The position numbers were made by a program, and so were the translations under genes. A stretch of 64,000 nt of DNA, taken from assembly GCF_012927345.1 (NCBI RefSeq), contig NZ_JABBGJ010000024.1:80004-144003 (forward strand). Reading direction: 5' to 3'. Below are positions 1 through 8,003 of this stretch, in pieces. The notes beneath the pieces are model-generated. The model saw only the letters and a program-made list of their open reading frames with translations, made no database searches and was not told where the DNA came from. Every line of letters starts with the position of its first letter. Position 1 is the stretch's first letter. Origin of the DNA: Paraburkholderia polaris. Lineage in GTDB: Bacteria; Pseudomonadota; Gammaproteobacteria; Burkholderiales; Burkholderiaceae.

Positions 1-22
1 TCGTCCGACGCGGTTCTTCTGA
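1..22 (+). CDS. tatB: 3' end of tatB (partial)
   Basis: Frame 2 reads RPTRFF followed by TGA at positions 20-22. A basic, aromatic C-terminal tail directly before tatC fits the end of TatB as I remember it from Burkholderia, and TatB is the usual upstream neighbour in the tatABC operon. Only six codons are visible. A second frame stays open to a stop at 42-44, so the assignment rests mainly on gene order. Confidence 0.4.
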
Positions 23-56
23 TGATCAGAACGACAATCTCTAACCGAGGGCCGGC

Positions 57-836
57 GTGAGCGACCCCCAGCAAACCCAGGACGAAGGCACTGAAGAGAC
101 CTTCATTTCCCACCTCGTTGAATTGCGCGACCGTATCATTCGCGCCGGCCTTGCCGTCATCGTGGTGTTTGTCGGGCTCGTGTATTGGGCGCCGGACATC
201 TTCCGGCTGCTGGCGCGGCCCTTGATGCAGAATCTGCCGAAGGACGGCAAGATGATCGTCACCGACGTCACCGGCTCGTTTTTCGTGCCGATGAAGGTGA
301 CCATGATGGTTGCCTTCGTGATCGCGCTGCCGGTCGTGCTGTATCAGATCTGGGCGTTCGTCGCGCCGGGTCTGTATCAGCATGAGAAGAAGCTGGTCGG
401 GCCGCTGGTGGGCAGCAGCTACACGCTGTTCCTGTGCGGCATGGCGTTCGCGTATTTCGTGGTGTTTCCGACCATCTTCCGTGTAATGGCGCACTACAAC
501 GCGCCGCTCGGCGCGGAGATGAACACCGATATCGACAACTATCTGAGCTTCGTGCTGACCATGTTCCTCGCGTTCGGGGTGACGTTCGAAGTGCCGATTG
601 TCGTGGTGTTGCTGGTCCGCATGAACGTGCTGACCATCAAGAAGCTCAAGGAAATCCGTCCGTATGTGATCGTCGGCGCTTTCGTGATTTCGGCGGTAGT
701 GACGCCGCCGGACGTGTTCTCGCAGCTGATTCTGGCGATTCCGCTGATCGTGCTGTACGAAGCGGGCATCATCGCGGCGCGGTTGATTGTCGGCAAGCAG
801 CAGGTAGTCGTCGAAGATGCGAGTCCGCCGAATTGA
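57..836 (+). CDS. tatC: Sec-independent protein translocase TatC
   Basis: This is the polytopic inner-membrane subunit of the twin-arginine translocase, which recognises Tat signal peptides and recruits TatA to export folded proteins. The 259-residue length is normal for the family. The cytoplasmic N-terminal motif HLVELRDR lies at residues 19-26 and the conserved periplasmic-loop motif FVAPGLYQHE at about 101-110. Six hydrophobic segments are apparent, starting at about residue 30. The start is GTG at 57, preceded by GAGGG, because no ATG gives the conserved N-terminus. It would be the last gene of tatABC and is followed by a strong terminator at 888-920. A likely local client is the Rieske protein encoded at 3318, whose N-terminus has a twin-arginine pair. 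Confidence 0.96.
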   Translation: MSDPQQTQDEGTEETFISHLVELRDRIIRAGLAVIVVFVGLVYWAPDIFRLLARPLMQNLPKDGKMIVTDVTGSFFVPMKVTMMVAFVIALPVVLYQIWAFVAPGLYQHEKKLVGPLVGSSYTLFLCGMAFAYFVVFPTIFRVMAHYNAPLGAEMNTDIDNYLSFVLTMFLAFGVTFEVPIVVVLLVRMNVLTIKKLKEIRPYVIVGAFVISAVVTPPDVFSQLILAIPLIVLYEAGIIAARLIVGKQQVVVEDASPPN

Positions 837-887
837 AGTAGTGCGCATCGGGCACTTGTCGCGCTAGCGGGAAGGCCGAGCGCAAAC

Positions 888-920
888 AAAAAGGGCAGTC
901 CATTGCGGACTGCCCTTTTT
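888..920. terminator. Bidirectional rho-independent terminator between tatC and degQ
   Basis: A perfect 14-bp stem is formed by 888-901 and 907-920 with the 5-nt loop ATTGC. The arms begin with five A and end with five T, so the hairpin has a U-tract on either strand. It can end tatC (+) and the convergent degQ-like gene (-). Confidence 0.9.
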
Positions 921-1025
921 GTCTTTGGCGGCGGTGCCGTTTGGCTTGCCGTGTTGCTGGCTGCTTTGGCCAACGGCGTCGTCTTATCTCCCGCTTCGGC
1001 TAGCGCCACCTTGCTGCTGTGGCTG

Positions 1026-1109
1026 TGCATCAAATTAACCGCCGCCGTGCTGCTGGCCACCGCCCCCGTTTCAACCGCCGCCATGCTGCCGACTGCCGCT
1101 CCGTATTCA
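1026..1109 (-). repeat. Three in-frame, stop-terminated 36-nt tail units at the degQ 3' end
   Basis: Read on the minus strand, the gene ends in a Gly/Gln/Asp tail and TGA at 1107-1109. The same frame then reaches a second TGA at 1071-1073 and a TAA at 1035-1037, exactly 36 nt apart each time. Each stop is preceded by Gly codons (GG or GGG), and the segments read roughly NGGGDQQDDDGG, RSGSRQHGGG and NGGGGQQHGGG. The units look like degenerate tandem copies of the last coding segment, each with its own stop. Similarity is strongest in the last 10-12 nt of each unit. Confidence 0.6.
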
Positions 1110-2330
1110 ACCGCCGTCGTCGTCCTGCTGATCGCCGCCGCCGTTGTCTTCGGCTGGTTGCTTCGGCGGAGGCGGGCGCTTGCCGATGGTCACGTCAAGA
1201 TCCATTTCGCGGCTCTTGCGCACCAGGTGAACCTTCGCCGCCGTGCCCGGCTTGATCTGCGCGATGACATTCAACAGACGCGTGGTGTCGGTGATCTCCT
1301 GGCCGTTCACGCTCACCAGGATGTCGCCCGGCTTGATGCCCGCACGGTCGGCCGGTCCGTTCTTCAGGACGCCCGCGACAATCGCGCCCGACTTCTGCTC
1401 AAGCCCAAACGATTCGGCGATTTCCGGCGTCACGTCTTGCGGCTCCACGCCAATCCAGCCGCGCGTGACCGAGCCCGTCGTGATGATGCTCTCGAGCACG
1501 CTGCGCGCGGTCGAGACAGGAATCGCAAAGCCGATGCCGAGCGAGCCGCCCGAGCGCGAATAGATGGCGGTATTGATGCCGAGCAGATTGCCGTTCACGT
1601 CGACCAGCGCGCCGCCGGAGTTACCCGGGTTGATGGCCGCGTCGGTCTGAATGAAGTTTTCGAACGTGTTGATGCCGAGGTGATTGCGCCCGAGCGCGCT
1701 GACAATGCCCATGGTCACCGTCTGGCCGACGCCGAACGGGTTGCCGATCGCCAGCACCACGTCGCCCACGCGCGTCTGGTCCATGCGGCCGAGCGTGATG
1801 GTGGGCAGGTTGGTCATGTTGACCTTTAGCACGGCCAGATCGGTCTCAGGATCGACACCGATCACCTTTGCATTGGTGGTGCGGCCGTCGGCGAGCGCGA
1901 TTTCGATCTGATCGGCGCCGTCTACGACGTGCTGGTTCGTTAGAATGTAACCTTCCGAACTCACTATCACCCCCGAGCCGAGATTCGACGCGGGTTGCTC
2001 CTGCTGCTTGCCTTTGTTCTTGTCGCCGAAGAAGTAGCGGAACAACGGATCTTTCGCGCGCGGATCGGGCGGCAGTGAGCCATCCTTGCTGGAGAACACA
2101 TTGACCACCGCGGGCATGGCCTTTTGCGCGGCGTCTGCATAGGACGCCTGGGCGGGGCCCGTGCCGATGCCTGGCGCCACTTCCCGAAGGGCGACGATCG
2201 GTTCGGCGAGTTGCTTGCCGAATTGCCCTTGACGCTGGAGCCACTGCGGTTTGAGGGTCGCAACGATGAACATCAGCGCCAACAGCACAGTCACCGCTTG
2301 GGCAAAGAACAGCCAAAAGCGTCTAAGCAT
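1107..2330 (-). CDS. degQ: DegQ/DegS-type periplasmic serine protease, single PDZ domain
   Basis: This is an HtrA-family (S1C) envelope protease with 407 residues. An N-terminal hydrophobic anchor (residues about 5-25) is followed by the trypsin-like domain and one PDZ domain (about 285-375). The catalytic triad is visible as His134 (TNQHVV), Asp164 (ETDLAVL) and Ser238 (NPGNSGGAL). A single PDZ plus an uncleaved anchor resembles DegS or MucD/AlgW-like proteins more than two-PDZ DegP, so its role is probably envelope quality control or stress signalling. The C-terminus is a low-complexity Pro/Asn/Gly/Asp tail with tail-like repeats after the stop. It starts only 19 bp from the divergent NIF3 gene at 2350, so the two promoters must overlap coding sequence. 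Confidence 0.93.
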   Translation of the reverse strand: MLRRFWLFFAQAVTVLLALMFIVATLKPQWLQRQGQFGKQLAEPIVALREVAPGIGTGPAQASYADAAQKAMPAVVNVFSSKDGSLPPDPRAKDPLFRYFFGDKNKGKQQEQPASNLGSGVIVSSEGYILTNQHVVDGADQIEIALADGRTTNAKVIGVDPETDLAVLKVNMTNLPTITLGRMDQTRVGDVVLAIGNPFGVGQTVTMGIVSALGRNHLGINTFENFIQTDAAINPGNSGGALVDVNGNLLGINTAIYSRSGGSLGIGFAIPVSTARSVLESIITTGSVTRGWIGVEPQDVTPEIAESFGLEQKSGAIVAGVLKNGPADRAGIKPGDILVSVNGQEITDTTRLLNVIAQIKPGTAAKVHLVRKSREMDLDVTIGKRPPPPKQPAEDNGGGDQQDDDGG

Positions 2331-2349
2331 CTGAAGACTAGAGGTTTAT

Positions 2350-3096
2350 ATGGATCGGATCGAACTTGAATTGTACTTGAACAATCTCCTTGAAACCGCG
2401 CGCTTCAAGGACTATTGCCCCAATGGATTGCAGGTGGAAGGGCGCCGCAAGATCAATAAGCTCGCGACCGGCGTGACGGCTTCGGTGGCCTTCCTCGAGG
2501 CCGCGCTCGACTGGGGCGCGGACGCAGTGCTGGTCCATCACGGCTACTTCTGGCGCAACGAGGCGCCGCAAATCACCGGGCGCAAACACGCGCGGCTGAA
2601 GCTGCTGATCGCCAACGACTTGAACCTGTTCGCCTATCACCTGCCGCTCGACGACCATCCTGAGTTCGGCAACAACGCGCAGATCGGCGCGAAGATGGGC
2701 TGGATCAGCGACGCTCGCTTCGGCGAGAACGATCTCGGCTGGCTCGCCACGTTTCCGATGCCGATCACGCTCGCCCATTTCACCGCGCAAGTCGAGCAGA
2801 CGCTCGGCCGCACGCCACTCGTGTTCGGCGACCCGGATCGCGAACTGCGCCGAGTGGGCTGGTGCACGGGCGCCGCGCAAGGCATGTTCGACGCCGCCAT
2901 CAATGCCGGCGCTGACGTCTACCTGACCGGCGAAGTGTCGGAGTCGGTGATGCACACCTCGGCGGAAAGCGGTGTAGCGTTCCTCGCCGCCGGCCATCAC
3001 GCGACCGAGCGTTTCGGCGTGCAGGCGGTGGGCAAGCATCTGTCCGAGTCGTTCGATATCGAACACGTGTTTATCGATATCCCTAATCCCGTTTGA
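2350..3096 (+). CDS. NIF3-like dinuclear metal-centre protein (YbgI family)
   Basis: This is a 248-residue NIF3/DUF34 family protein, often named GTP cyclohydrolase 1 type 2, although the biochemical role of the family is not settled. The metal-binding His pair is in VHHGYFW (His63-His64), with further candidate ligands in the DDHPEFGNN segment near residue 102 and in the C-terminal AGHHATERFG segment. The length matches compact bacterial YbgI. It is divergent from the degQ-like protease and precedes petABC, with a 221-bp gap that probably carries the petA promoter. Confidence 0.92.
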   Translation: MDRIELELYLNNLLETARFKDYCPNGLQVEGRRKINKLATGVTASVAFLEAALDWGADAVLVHHGYFWRNEAPQITGRKHARLKLLIANDLNLFAYHLPLDDHPEFGNNAQIGAKMGWISDARFGENDLGWLATFPMPITLAHFTAQVEQTLGRTPLVFGDPDRELRRVGWCTGAAQGMFDAAINAGADVYLTGEVSESVMHTSAESGVAFLAAGHHATERFGVQAVGKHLSESFDIEHVFIDIPNPV

Positions 3097-3317
3097 ATTG
3101 AAACGCGGCATTAGATAAGGAAAAGGCACGAATAACGCAGAGGGCACTTAAAAGGAGGTGCAAAAAAGTTTGCGATCCGTACGGAGAAACCCTGACTTAT
3201 CAAGGGCTTCGCACGGTTTTTGGCAATGGGGCCTTGTAAATGCCGACTCCATTCGCGCAAACTAGCGGCGGTAGAAGCGACGTGAAGGAAAAATCCAACT
3301 CAGAAGTGGGGCGTGTA

Positions 3318-3938
3318 ATGCGAGACAAGGAAGATGAACGCGTCGACGGCGGCCGCCGTACCTGGCTGATAGCGACGACCGTAGCGGGTGGCATAGGAGG
3401 CGTTGCCACTGTCGTACCCTTTGTTAGTTCGTTTGCACCATCTGAAAAGGCCAAGGCGGCAGGCGCCCCGGTCGAAGTCGATATCAGTGATCTCAAGCCC
3501 GGCGACATGAAGACAGTCGCCTGGCGCGGTAAGCCCGTCTGGATCATTAACCGCACCGACAGAATGCTCGCCGATGTCCAGAAAGCCGATAACGAAGTAG
3601 CGGATCCCCACACCAAAAATCCTTTTTCGATGCCGTTGCCGGAGTACTGCAACAACGAATTCCGTTCACGCACCGATCACAAGAACCTTTTCGTCGCCGT
3701 CGCCGTGTGCACCCATCTGGGCTGTACGCCGACGCCGCGCTTCCAGGAGGGCGCGCAGCCCAATCTTCCAGACGACTGGCCAGGCGGCTTTCTGTGCCCT
3801 TGCCACGGCTCGACCTATGACATGGCCGGCCGCGTCTTCAAGAACAAACCTGCGCCGCAGAACCTCGACATCCCGCCTTACATGTTCACCACGGCCACCA
3901 GCCTCGTGATCGGCAAGGACGAGAAAGGAGAAGCGTAA
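3318..3938 (+). CDS. petA: Ubiquinol-cytochrome c reductase, Rieske iron-sulfur subunit
   Basis: This is the Rieske [2Fe-2S] subunit of the cytochrome bc1 complex, which takes an electron from ubiquinol at the Qo site and passes it to cytochrome c1. With the start at 3318 it has 206 residues. A GRRTWL twin-arginine pair lies at residues 12-17, followed by the single membrane anchor (about 17-40). Cluster ligands are in CTHLGC (131-136) and CPCHGS (160-165). An in-frame ATG at 3240 would add 26 residues before the twin-arginine segment. I prefer 3318 because the N-terminus then matches the usual family length. Its stop overlaps the petB start by one base, indicating translational coupling. Confidence 0.95.
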   Translation: MRDKEDERVDGGRRTWLIATTVAGGIGGVATVVPFVSSFAPSEKAKAAGAPVEVDISDLKPGDMKTVAWRGKPVWIINRTDRMLADVQKADNEVADPHTKNPFSMPLPEYCNNEFRSRTDHKNLFVAVAVCTHLGCTPTPRFQEGAQPNLPDDWPGGFLCPCHGSTYDMAGRVFKNKPAPQNLDIPPYMFTTATSLVIGKDEKGEA

Positions 3939-5317
3939 TGGCGATCGAACACGAAGTAGAGACGACCGGGCTGGTCGGCTGGATCGACCGGCGCTTTCCT
4001 CTGACGTCCACCTGGAAGAAGCACGTTTCCGAGTACTACGCGCCGAAGAACTTCAACTTCTGGTACTTCTTCGGTTCGCTCGCGCTGCTGGTGCTGGTCA
4101 ATCAGATCGTCACCGGCATCTTCCTCACGATGAACTACAAGCCCGACGCGACGCTCGCGTTCTCGTCGGTCGAGTACATCATGCGCGAGGTGCCGTGGGG
4201 CTGGCTGATCCGCTATATGCACTCCACGGGCGCGTCGATGTTCTTCGTCGTCGTGTATCTGCATATGTTCCGCGGGCTGCTGTACGGCTCGTATCGCAAG
4301 CCACGCGAACTGGTATGGGTCTTCGGCTGCGCGATCTTTCTGTGCCTGATGGCCGAGGCGTTTTTCGGCTACCTCCTGCCGTGGGGACAGATGTCGTTCT
4401 GGGGGGCGCAGGTGATCGTCAACCTGTTCTCGGCGATTCCGTTCATCGGGCCGGATCTGTCGCTGTGGATTCGCGGCGACTACGTCGTCTCGGACGTCAC
4501 GCTGAACCGCTTTTTCGCGTTCCACGTGATCGCAATTCCGCTGGTGCTGATCGGCCTCGTGGTCGCTCACCTGGTGGCGCTGCATGAGGTGGGCTCGAAC
4601 AACCCGGACGGCATCGAGATCAAGGCGAAGAAGGACCCGGACGGCATCCCGCTCGACGGTATCCCGTTCCATCCGTACTACTCCGTGCACGACTTCATGG
4701 GCGTGACGGTGTTCCTGTTCATCTTCGCGGCAATCATCTTCTTCGCACCGGAGATGGGTGGGTATTTCCTTGAGGCGAACAACTTCATTCCCGCCAATCC
4801 GCTGCAAACGCCGCAGGAAATTGCGCCGGTATGGTATTTCACGGCGTTCTATGCGATGTTGCGGGCCACCACCGATCCATTCAAGATCGTACTGATGATT
4901 ATCGTCGCGCTGCTCGGTCTGTTCGCGCTGGTGCGCGCGCGCGGCAAATGGAAGCTCGGCTTGCCGGTGCTCGCGGTGCTGGTGGTTCTGGCGATGGCGT
5001 TCACCGAATCGAAGTTCTGGGGTGTGGTGGTGATGGGCGGCGCGGTGATCTCGCTGTTCTTCCTGCCGTGGCTCGACCGCTCGCCGGTGAAGTCGATCCG
5101 TTACCGGCCGTTTTTTCACAAGGTGTTCTACGGGATCTTCGTGCTCGCTTTCCTGACGTTGGGCTTCCTCGGCACCAAACCGCCGTCGCCCGCCTCGACG
5201 TTGATTGCTCAGGTGTGTGCGCTGATCTACTTCGCGTTTTTCCTCGGTATGCCCGTCTGGACGCGGCTTGGCACGTTCAAGCAGCCGCCCGAGCGGGTGC
5301 GGTTCAAGCCCCACTAA
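3938..5317 (+). CDS. petB: Ubiquinol-cytochrome c reductase, cytochrome b subunit
   Basis: Cytochrome b carries hemes bL and bH and both quinone sites of complex III. At 459 residues it includes the full N-terminal four-helix bundle and the C-terminal helices. Heme-ligand His residues lie in YMHSTG and YLHMFRG and in the fourth-helix segment FHVIAIP...VAHLVALHE. The Qo-site motif is PVWY at residues 297-300 rather than the textbook PEWY. From family knowledge this variant is recurrent in some proteobacteria, so it is not necessarily a defect. The gene starts on the last base of petA and is followed by petC after a 22-bp gap with an AGGAGAA ribosome-binding site. Confidence 0.97.
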   Translation: MAIEHEVETTGLVGWIDRRFPLTSTWKKHVSEYYAPKNFNFWYFFGSLALLVLVNQIVTGIFLTMNYKPDATLAFSSVEYIMREVPWGWLIRYMHSTGASMFFVVVYLHMFRGLLYGSYRKPRELVWVFGCAIFLCLMAEAFFGYLLPWGQMSFWGAQVIVNLFSAIPFIGPDLSLWIRGDYVVSDVTLNRFFAFHVIAIPLVLIGLVVAHLVALHEVGSNNPDGIEIKAKKDPDGIPLDGIPFHPYYSVHDFMGVTVFLFIFAAIIFFAPEMGGYFLEANNFIPANPLQTPQEIAPVWYFTAFYAMLRATTDPFKIVLMIIVALLGLFALVRARGKWKLGLPVLAVLVVLAMAFTESKFWGVVVMGGAVISLFFLPWLDRSPVKSIRYRPFFHKVFYGIFVLAFLTLGFLGTKPPSPASTLIAQVCALIYFAFFLGMPVWTRLGTFKQPPERVRFKPH

Positions 5318-5339
5318 TCGCGAGCCAGGAGAACACGAA

Positions 5340-6095
5340 ATGAAAAAACTGCTTTCGACGTGCGCGCTGATCGGCGCGACACTGCTCGCGGTGCTGGCCG
5401 GACCGGCGCACGCGGACGAGAATTTCCCTCTCGACCGCGCGCCCGATAACGCGGAGAATTTTGCTTCGTTGCAGCACGGCGCACAATTGTTTGTAAACTA
5501 TTGCCTGAATTGCCACAGCGCGAATCTGATGCGCTACAGCCGGCTGACCGACCTCGGCATTACGCCGAACGAAATCCAGTCGAACCTGCTGTTCTCGACG
5601 GATAAAGTCGGCAACACCATGACCGTGGCGATGCGTCCGGACGACGCGAAAGCGTGGTTCGGCGCGAGTCCGCCGGATTTGTCGGTGGAAGCGCGGGCGC
5701 GTGGCAAGGACTGGCTGTACACGTATCTGCGCAGCTTCTATCGCGACAATACGCGGCCGACCGGCTGGAACAATCTGGTGTATGAGAACGTGAGCATGCC
5801 TCACGTGCTGTGGCAGCTTCAGGGGCAACGTACTGCGAAGTTTGGTGACGAAACCGACGAAAAAACAGGCGAAACGGTGCACAAGTTTGTCGGCTTCCAA
5901 CAGGTCACGCCGGGGACAATGTCGCCGGTAGATTATGATTCTGCTGTGGCCGACCTCGTGTCGTACCTGTCATGGATGTCCGAACCGACGCAGAAAACCC
6001 GCAAACAGCTTGGCGTGTGGGTGCTGCTGTTCCTCGGCGTCCTGAGCTTTTTCGCTTGGCGATTGAACGCTGCGTACTGGAAACATATCAAATAA
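5340..6095 (+). CDS. petC: Cytochrome c1 of the bc1 complex
   Basis: Membrane-anchored c-type cytochrome that passes electrons from the Rieske protein to soluble cytochrome c. From ATG at 5340 it has 251 residues. A signal peptide ends near AHADE (residue 25), the heme site CLNCH spans residues 55-59, and a candidate sixth-ligand Met lies in a later loop. One C-terminal transmembrane helix (about 225-243) is followed by a short basic tail. An upstream in-frame ATG at 5268 lies inside petB and would spoil the signal peptide, so 5340 is preferred. It is the last gene of petABC. Confidence 0.96.
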   Translation: MKKLLSTCALIGATLLAVLAGPAHADENFPLDRAPDNAENFASLQHGAQLFVNYCLNCHSANLMRYSRLTDLGITPNEIQSNLLFSTDKVGNTMTVAMRPDDAKAWFGASPPDLSVEARARGKDWLYTYLRSFYRDNTRPTGWNNLVYENVSMPHVLWQLQGQRTAKFGDETDEKTGETVHKFVGFQQVTPGTMSPVDYDSAVADLVSYLSWMSEPTQKTRKQLGVWVLLFLGVLSFFAWRLNAAYWKHIK

Positions 6096-6126
6096 TCACG
6101 CTGTCACCGGCGTGGGGCCGGCGCCA

Positions 6127-6152
6127 GGAAAAACCTGTTGAACGGTTTTTCC
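6127..6152 (+). terminator. Hairpin after petC
   Basis: A perfect 9-bp stem (6127-6135 with 6144-6152) has the loop TGTTGAAC. The arms contain AAAAA and TTTTT, but no separate U-tract follows. It may attenuate petABC read-through into sspA or act as an mRNA 3' stabiliser. Confidence 0.45.
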
Positions 6153-6189
6153 GCGCGCTGGCCTTTCAGCTTTTTGAGGAAACGTAAAC

Positions 6190-6801
6190 ATGATGGTTCT
6201 GTATTCCGGCACAACTTGCCCGTTCTCCCAGCGCTGCCGGCTGGTGTTGTTCGAAAAGGGCATGGACTTCGAGATCCGCGACGTCGACCTGTTTAACAAG
6301 CCGGAAGACATCGCTGTGATGAATCCGTATGGTCAGGTGCCGATTCTCGTCGAACGGGACCTGATTCTGTACGAATCGAACATCATCAACGAGTACATCG
6401 ACGAGCGCTTCCCGCACCCGCAACTGATGCCGGCCGATCCGGTTCAGCGTGCCCGTGCCCGTCTGTTCCTGCTCAACTTCGAAAAGGAGCTGTTCGTCCA
6501 CGTCGGCACCCTCGAAAACGAAAAGGGCAAGGCCGCTGAGAAGAATCACGAGAAGGCGCGTCTCGCGATTCGCGATCGCCTGACGCAGCTCGCACCGATC
6601 TTCCTGAAGAACAAGTACATGCTTGGCGAAGAGTTCTCGATGCTGGACGTCGCGATCGCGCCGTTGCTGTGGCGTCTGGATCACTACGGCATCGAGCTGT
6701 CGAAGAACGCTGCACCGCTGATGAAGTACGCCGAGCGCATTTTCAGCCGCCCGGCATATATCGAAGCGCTGACGCCTTCGGAAAAGGTGATGCGTCGTTG
6801 A
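6190..6801 (+). CDS. sspA: Stringent starvation protein A (GST-fold)
   Basis: RNA-polymerase-associated glutathione-S-transferase-fold protein of 203 residues, linked in other proteobacteria to stationary-phase and acid-stress transcription. The N-terminal thioredoxin-like half begins with LYSGTTCPFSQRC and contains NPYGQVPILVERDLILYES, the family cis-Pro loop and following strand. The helical C-terminal half contains LDVAIAPLLWRLD. GAGGAAA precedes the start. It is followed by sspB, the conserved sspAB pair, and immediate downstream position after petABC is typical of beta-proteobacteria. Confidence 0.94.
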   Translation: MMVLYSGTTCPFSQRCRLVLFEKGMDFEIRDVDLFNKPEDIAVMNPYGQVPILVERDLILYESNIINEYIDERFPHPQLMPADPVQRARARLFLLNFEKELFVHVGTLENEKGKAAEKNHEKARLAIRDRLTQLAPIFLKNKYMLGEEFSMLDVAIAPLLWRLDHYGIELSKNAAPLMKYAERIFSRPAYIEALTPSEKVMRR

Positions 6802-6875
6802 GTTTGGCTTTGGGGTGAGGGCGCCGCGTCTCGATTGTTTTCCGTGTGCGCCCAAACCCGGTAAGAGGACTGTTG

Positions 6876-7400
6876 ATGCAAGAGATTTCCACCAAGCCTT
6901 ATCTGCTGCGCGCGCTGTACGAGTGGTGCACGGATAACGGCTACACGCCGCATATTGCGGTCCGGGTCGACAATCAGACGCGCGTGCCGCGGCAGTTCGT
7001 GCGCGATAACGAGATCGTGTTGAACATCAGCTTCGAGGCGACCAGCCAGCTGCAGATGGGCAACGAATGGATCGAGTTCAGCGCGCGCTTCTCCGGCAAG
7101 TCGCACAAGATCGAAGTGCCGATCGCGAATATTCTTGCGATCTACGCGCGCGAAAACGGCCAGGGCATGGCGTTCCCGGTCGAATCGGCGGGCGGCGAAG
7201 CGCGGGATTCAGGCGCCGACGCGGAACCGGCAGACGAAACCGAGTCGCCGGCGGGGCCCGTCAGCGTGGCGCCGCGTGCGGTCGAAACGTCGCCTTCCGC
7301 TGCTGATGCCGCCAAAGCCGAAAGCGCGACGGACGGTCCGCAACCTGACGATGACGGATCAAAAGGTGGCGGAAGGGCTCGCCTCAAGATCGTAAAATGA
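6876..7400 (+). CDS. sspB: ClpXP protease specificity-enhancing factor SspB
   Basis: SspB is an adaptor that binds ssrA-tagged proteins and delivers them to ClpXP. The N-terminal substrate-binding domain (about 1-110) starts with STKPYLLRALYEWC. A long disordered Ala/Pro/Glu/Asp linker follows, and the protein ends in GGGRARLKIVK. That basic-hydrophobic tail matches the ClpX-docking peptide at the end of SspB proteins. The start at 6876 follows an AAGAGGA ribosome-binding site; an in-frame upstream start at 6846 lacks one and is not supported by family alignment from memory. Length 174 residues. Confidence 0.94.
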   Translation: MQEISTKPYLLRALYEWCTDNGYTPHIAVRVDNQTRVPRQFVRDNEIVLNISFEATSQLQMGNEWIEFSARFSGKSHKIEVPIANILAIYARENGQGMAFPVESAGGEARDSGADAEPADETESPAGPVSVAPRAVETSPSAADAAKAESATDGPQPDDDGSKGGGRARLKIVK

Positions 7401-7419
7401 AGTAGAATCACGGCCTCAT

Positions 7420-7495
7420 GCCGGCTTAGCTCATCAGGTAGAGCGCTTGACTTGTAATCATGAGGTGGCGGGTTCGAGTCCTGCAGCCGGCACCA
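7420..7495 (+). tRNA. tRNA-Thr (anticodon UGU), CCA encoded
   Basis: The sequence folds as a cloverleaf: acceptor GCCGGCT/AGCCGGC, D-stem GCTC/GAGC, anticodon loop CTTGTAA with anticodon TGT, a 5-nt variable region, and T-stem GCGGG/CCTGC around TTCGAGT. The genome encodes the 3' ACCA. The anticodon stem CTTGA/TCATG has one U-U mismatch at its second pair. A TAGAAT at 7403-7408 is a plausible -10 element overlapping the end of sspB; no good -35 is seen. A strong terminator follows at 7504. Confidence 0.95.
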
Positions 7496-7503
7496 GTTGT
7501 ACG

Positions 7504-7542
7504 AAAACGGGTTTCTGAAAAATTTCAGAAACCCGTTTTTTT
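7504..7542 (+). terminator. Rho-independent terminator after tRNA-Thr
   Basis: A 17-bp perfect inverted repeat (7504-7520 with 7523-7539) has a GC-containing core CGGGTTTCTG and is followed by a run of T to 7542. It ends the tRNA transcript. Confidence 0.9.
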
Positions 7543-8003
7543 CATTTGTCGAGCGAGAACGCTCGTCGGGGCACGGTCGGAGGGGGGCAAAACGGTCGCT
7601 TTTGCCCAGATCTATTTCACCTTGTCGATTTTGGACATTTTTGTCTACGAATGCCTCACGCCGCGAACACGAGGCAGGAAGGTGAGGTTGAACCCTCTAG
7701 TCAACGTGCGATGGCGCAAATCGTCGTGTGTCATGCTGATCATGAACCGTCCCTTCTATGACAATCGATTGATCTGACAGTAGTTTTGGTGCTCGTCAGT
7801 GTCGATTGCGCCGGATCGCCGCAGCACGCGCCAGGCGCGAGTCACTGGATCACGCGTGATCGTGAATTGCGCCCGCGAACCCGGTTGGGAGAGGTACTAT
7901 TCGGGCGTCAGTCGGCATCACGATCAGTCACTCCGGCGGGCAACGCCCCCCGAGACGCGACGTTTCACCGCGTCACTCCCGCAACACAGACCCCACCTTC
8001 ATC
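7543..8003. other. Gene-free stretch between tRNA-Thr and a methyltransferase
   Basis: No supported gene. It is more AT-rich than its surroundings around 7590-7760 and contains one copy of a 36-bp repeat (7613-7648) whose other copy lies inside the flavoprotein gene. The last 150 bp should hold the promoter of the methyltransferase at 8004. I found no duplication of the tRNA 3' end that would mark an integrated island. Confidence 0.6.
7613..7648 (+). repeat. 36-bp AT-rich repeat, intergenic copy
   Basis: This 36-mer begins TATTTCACCTTGTCGATT and ends TTGTCTAC. It matches 9711-9746 at 33 of 36 positions; the differences are at offsets 19, 25 and 28. The right half is a weak palindrome (TGGACA...TGTCTA). 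On the minus strand it would read VDKNVQNRQGEI, close to the VDNKVHNRQGEI encoded by the other copy. Confidence 0.75.

Noticed and set aside
539..1084. 181-codon minus-strand frame after degQ
   Set aside because: It runs through the terminator and into antisense of tatC; only the tail-repeat part is of interest.
3878..5314. 478-codon minus-strand open frame
   Set aside because: Antisense to petB; composition dominated by Arg, His and Gln.
7460..7777. Plus-strand gene downstream of the tRNA
   Set aside because: The frame begins inside the tRNA and crosses the terminator; no family features.
7420..8003. Genomic island integrated at tRNA-Thr
   Set aside because: No integrase gene and no repeated tRNA 3' end within the window.
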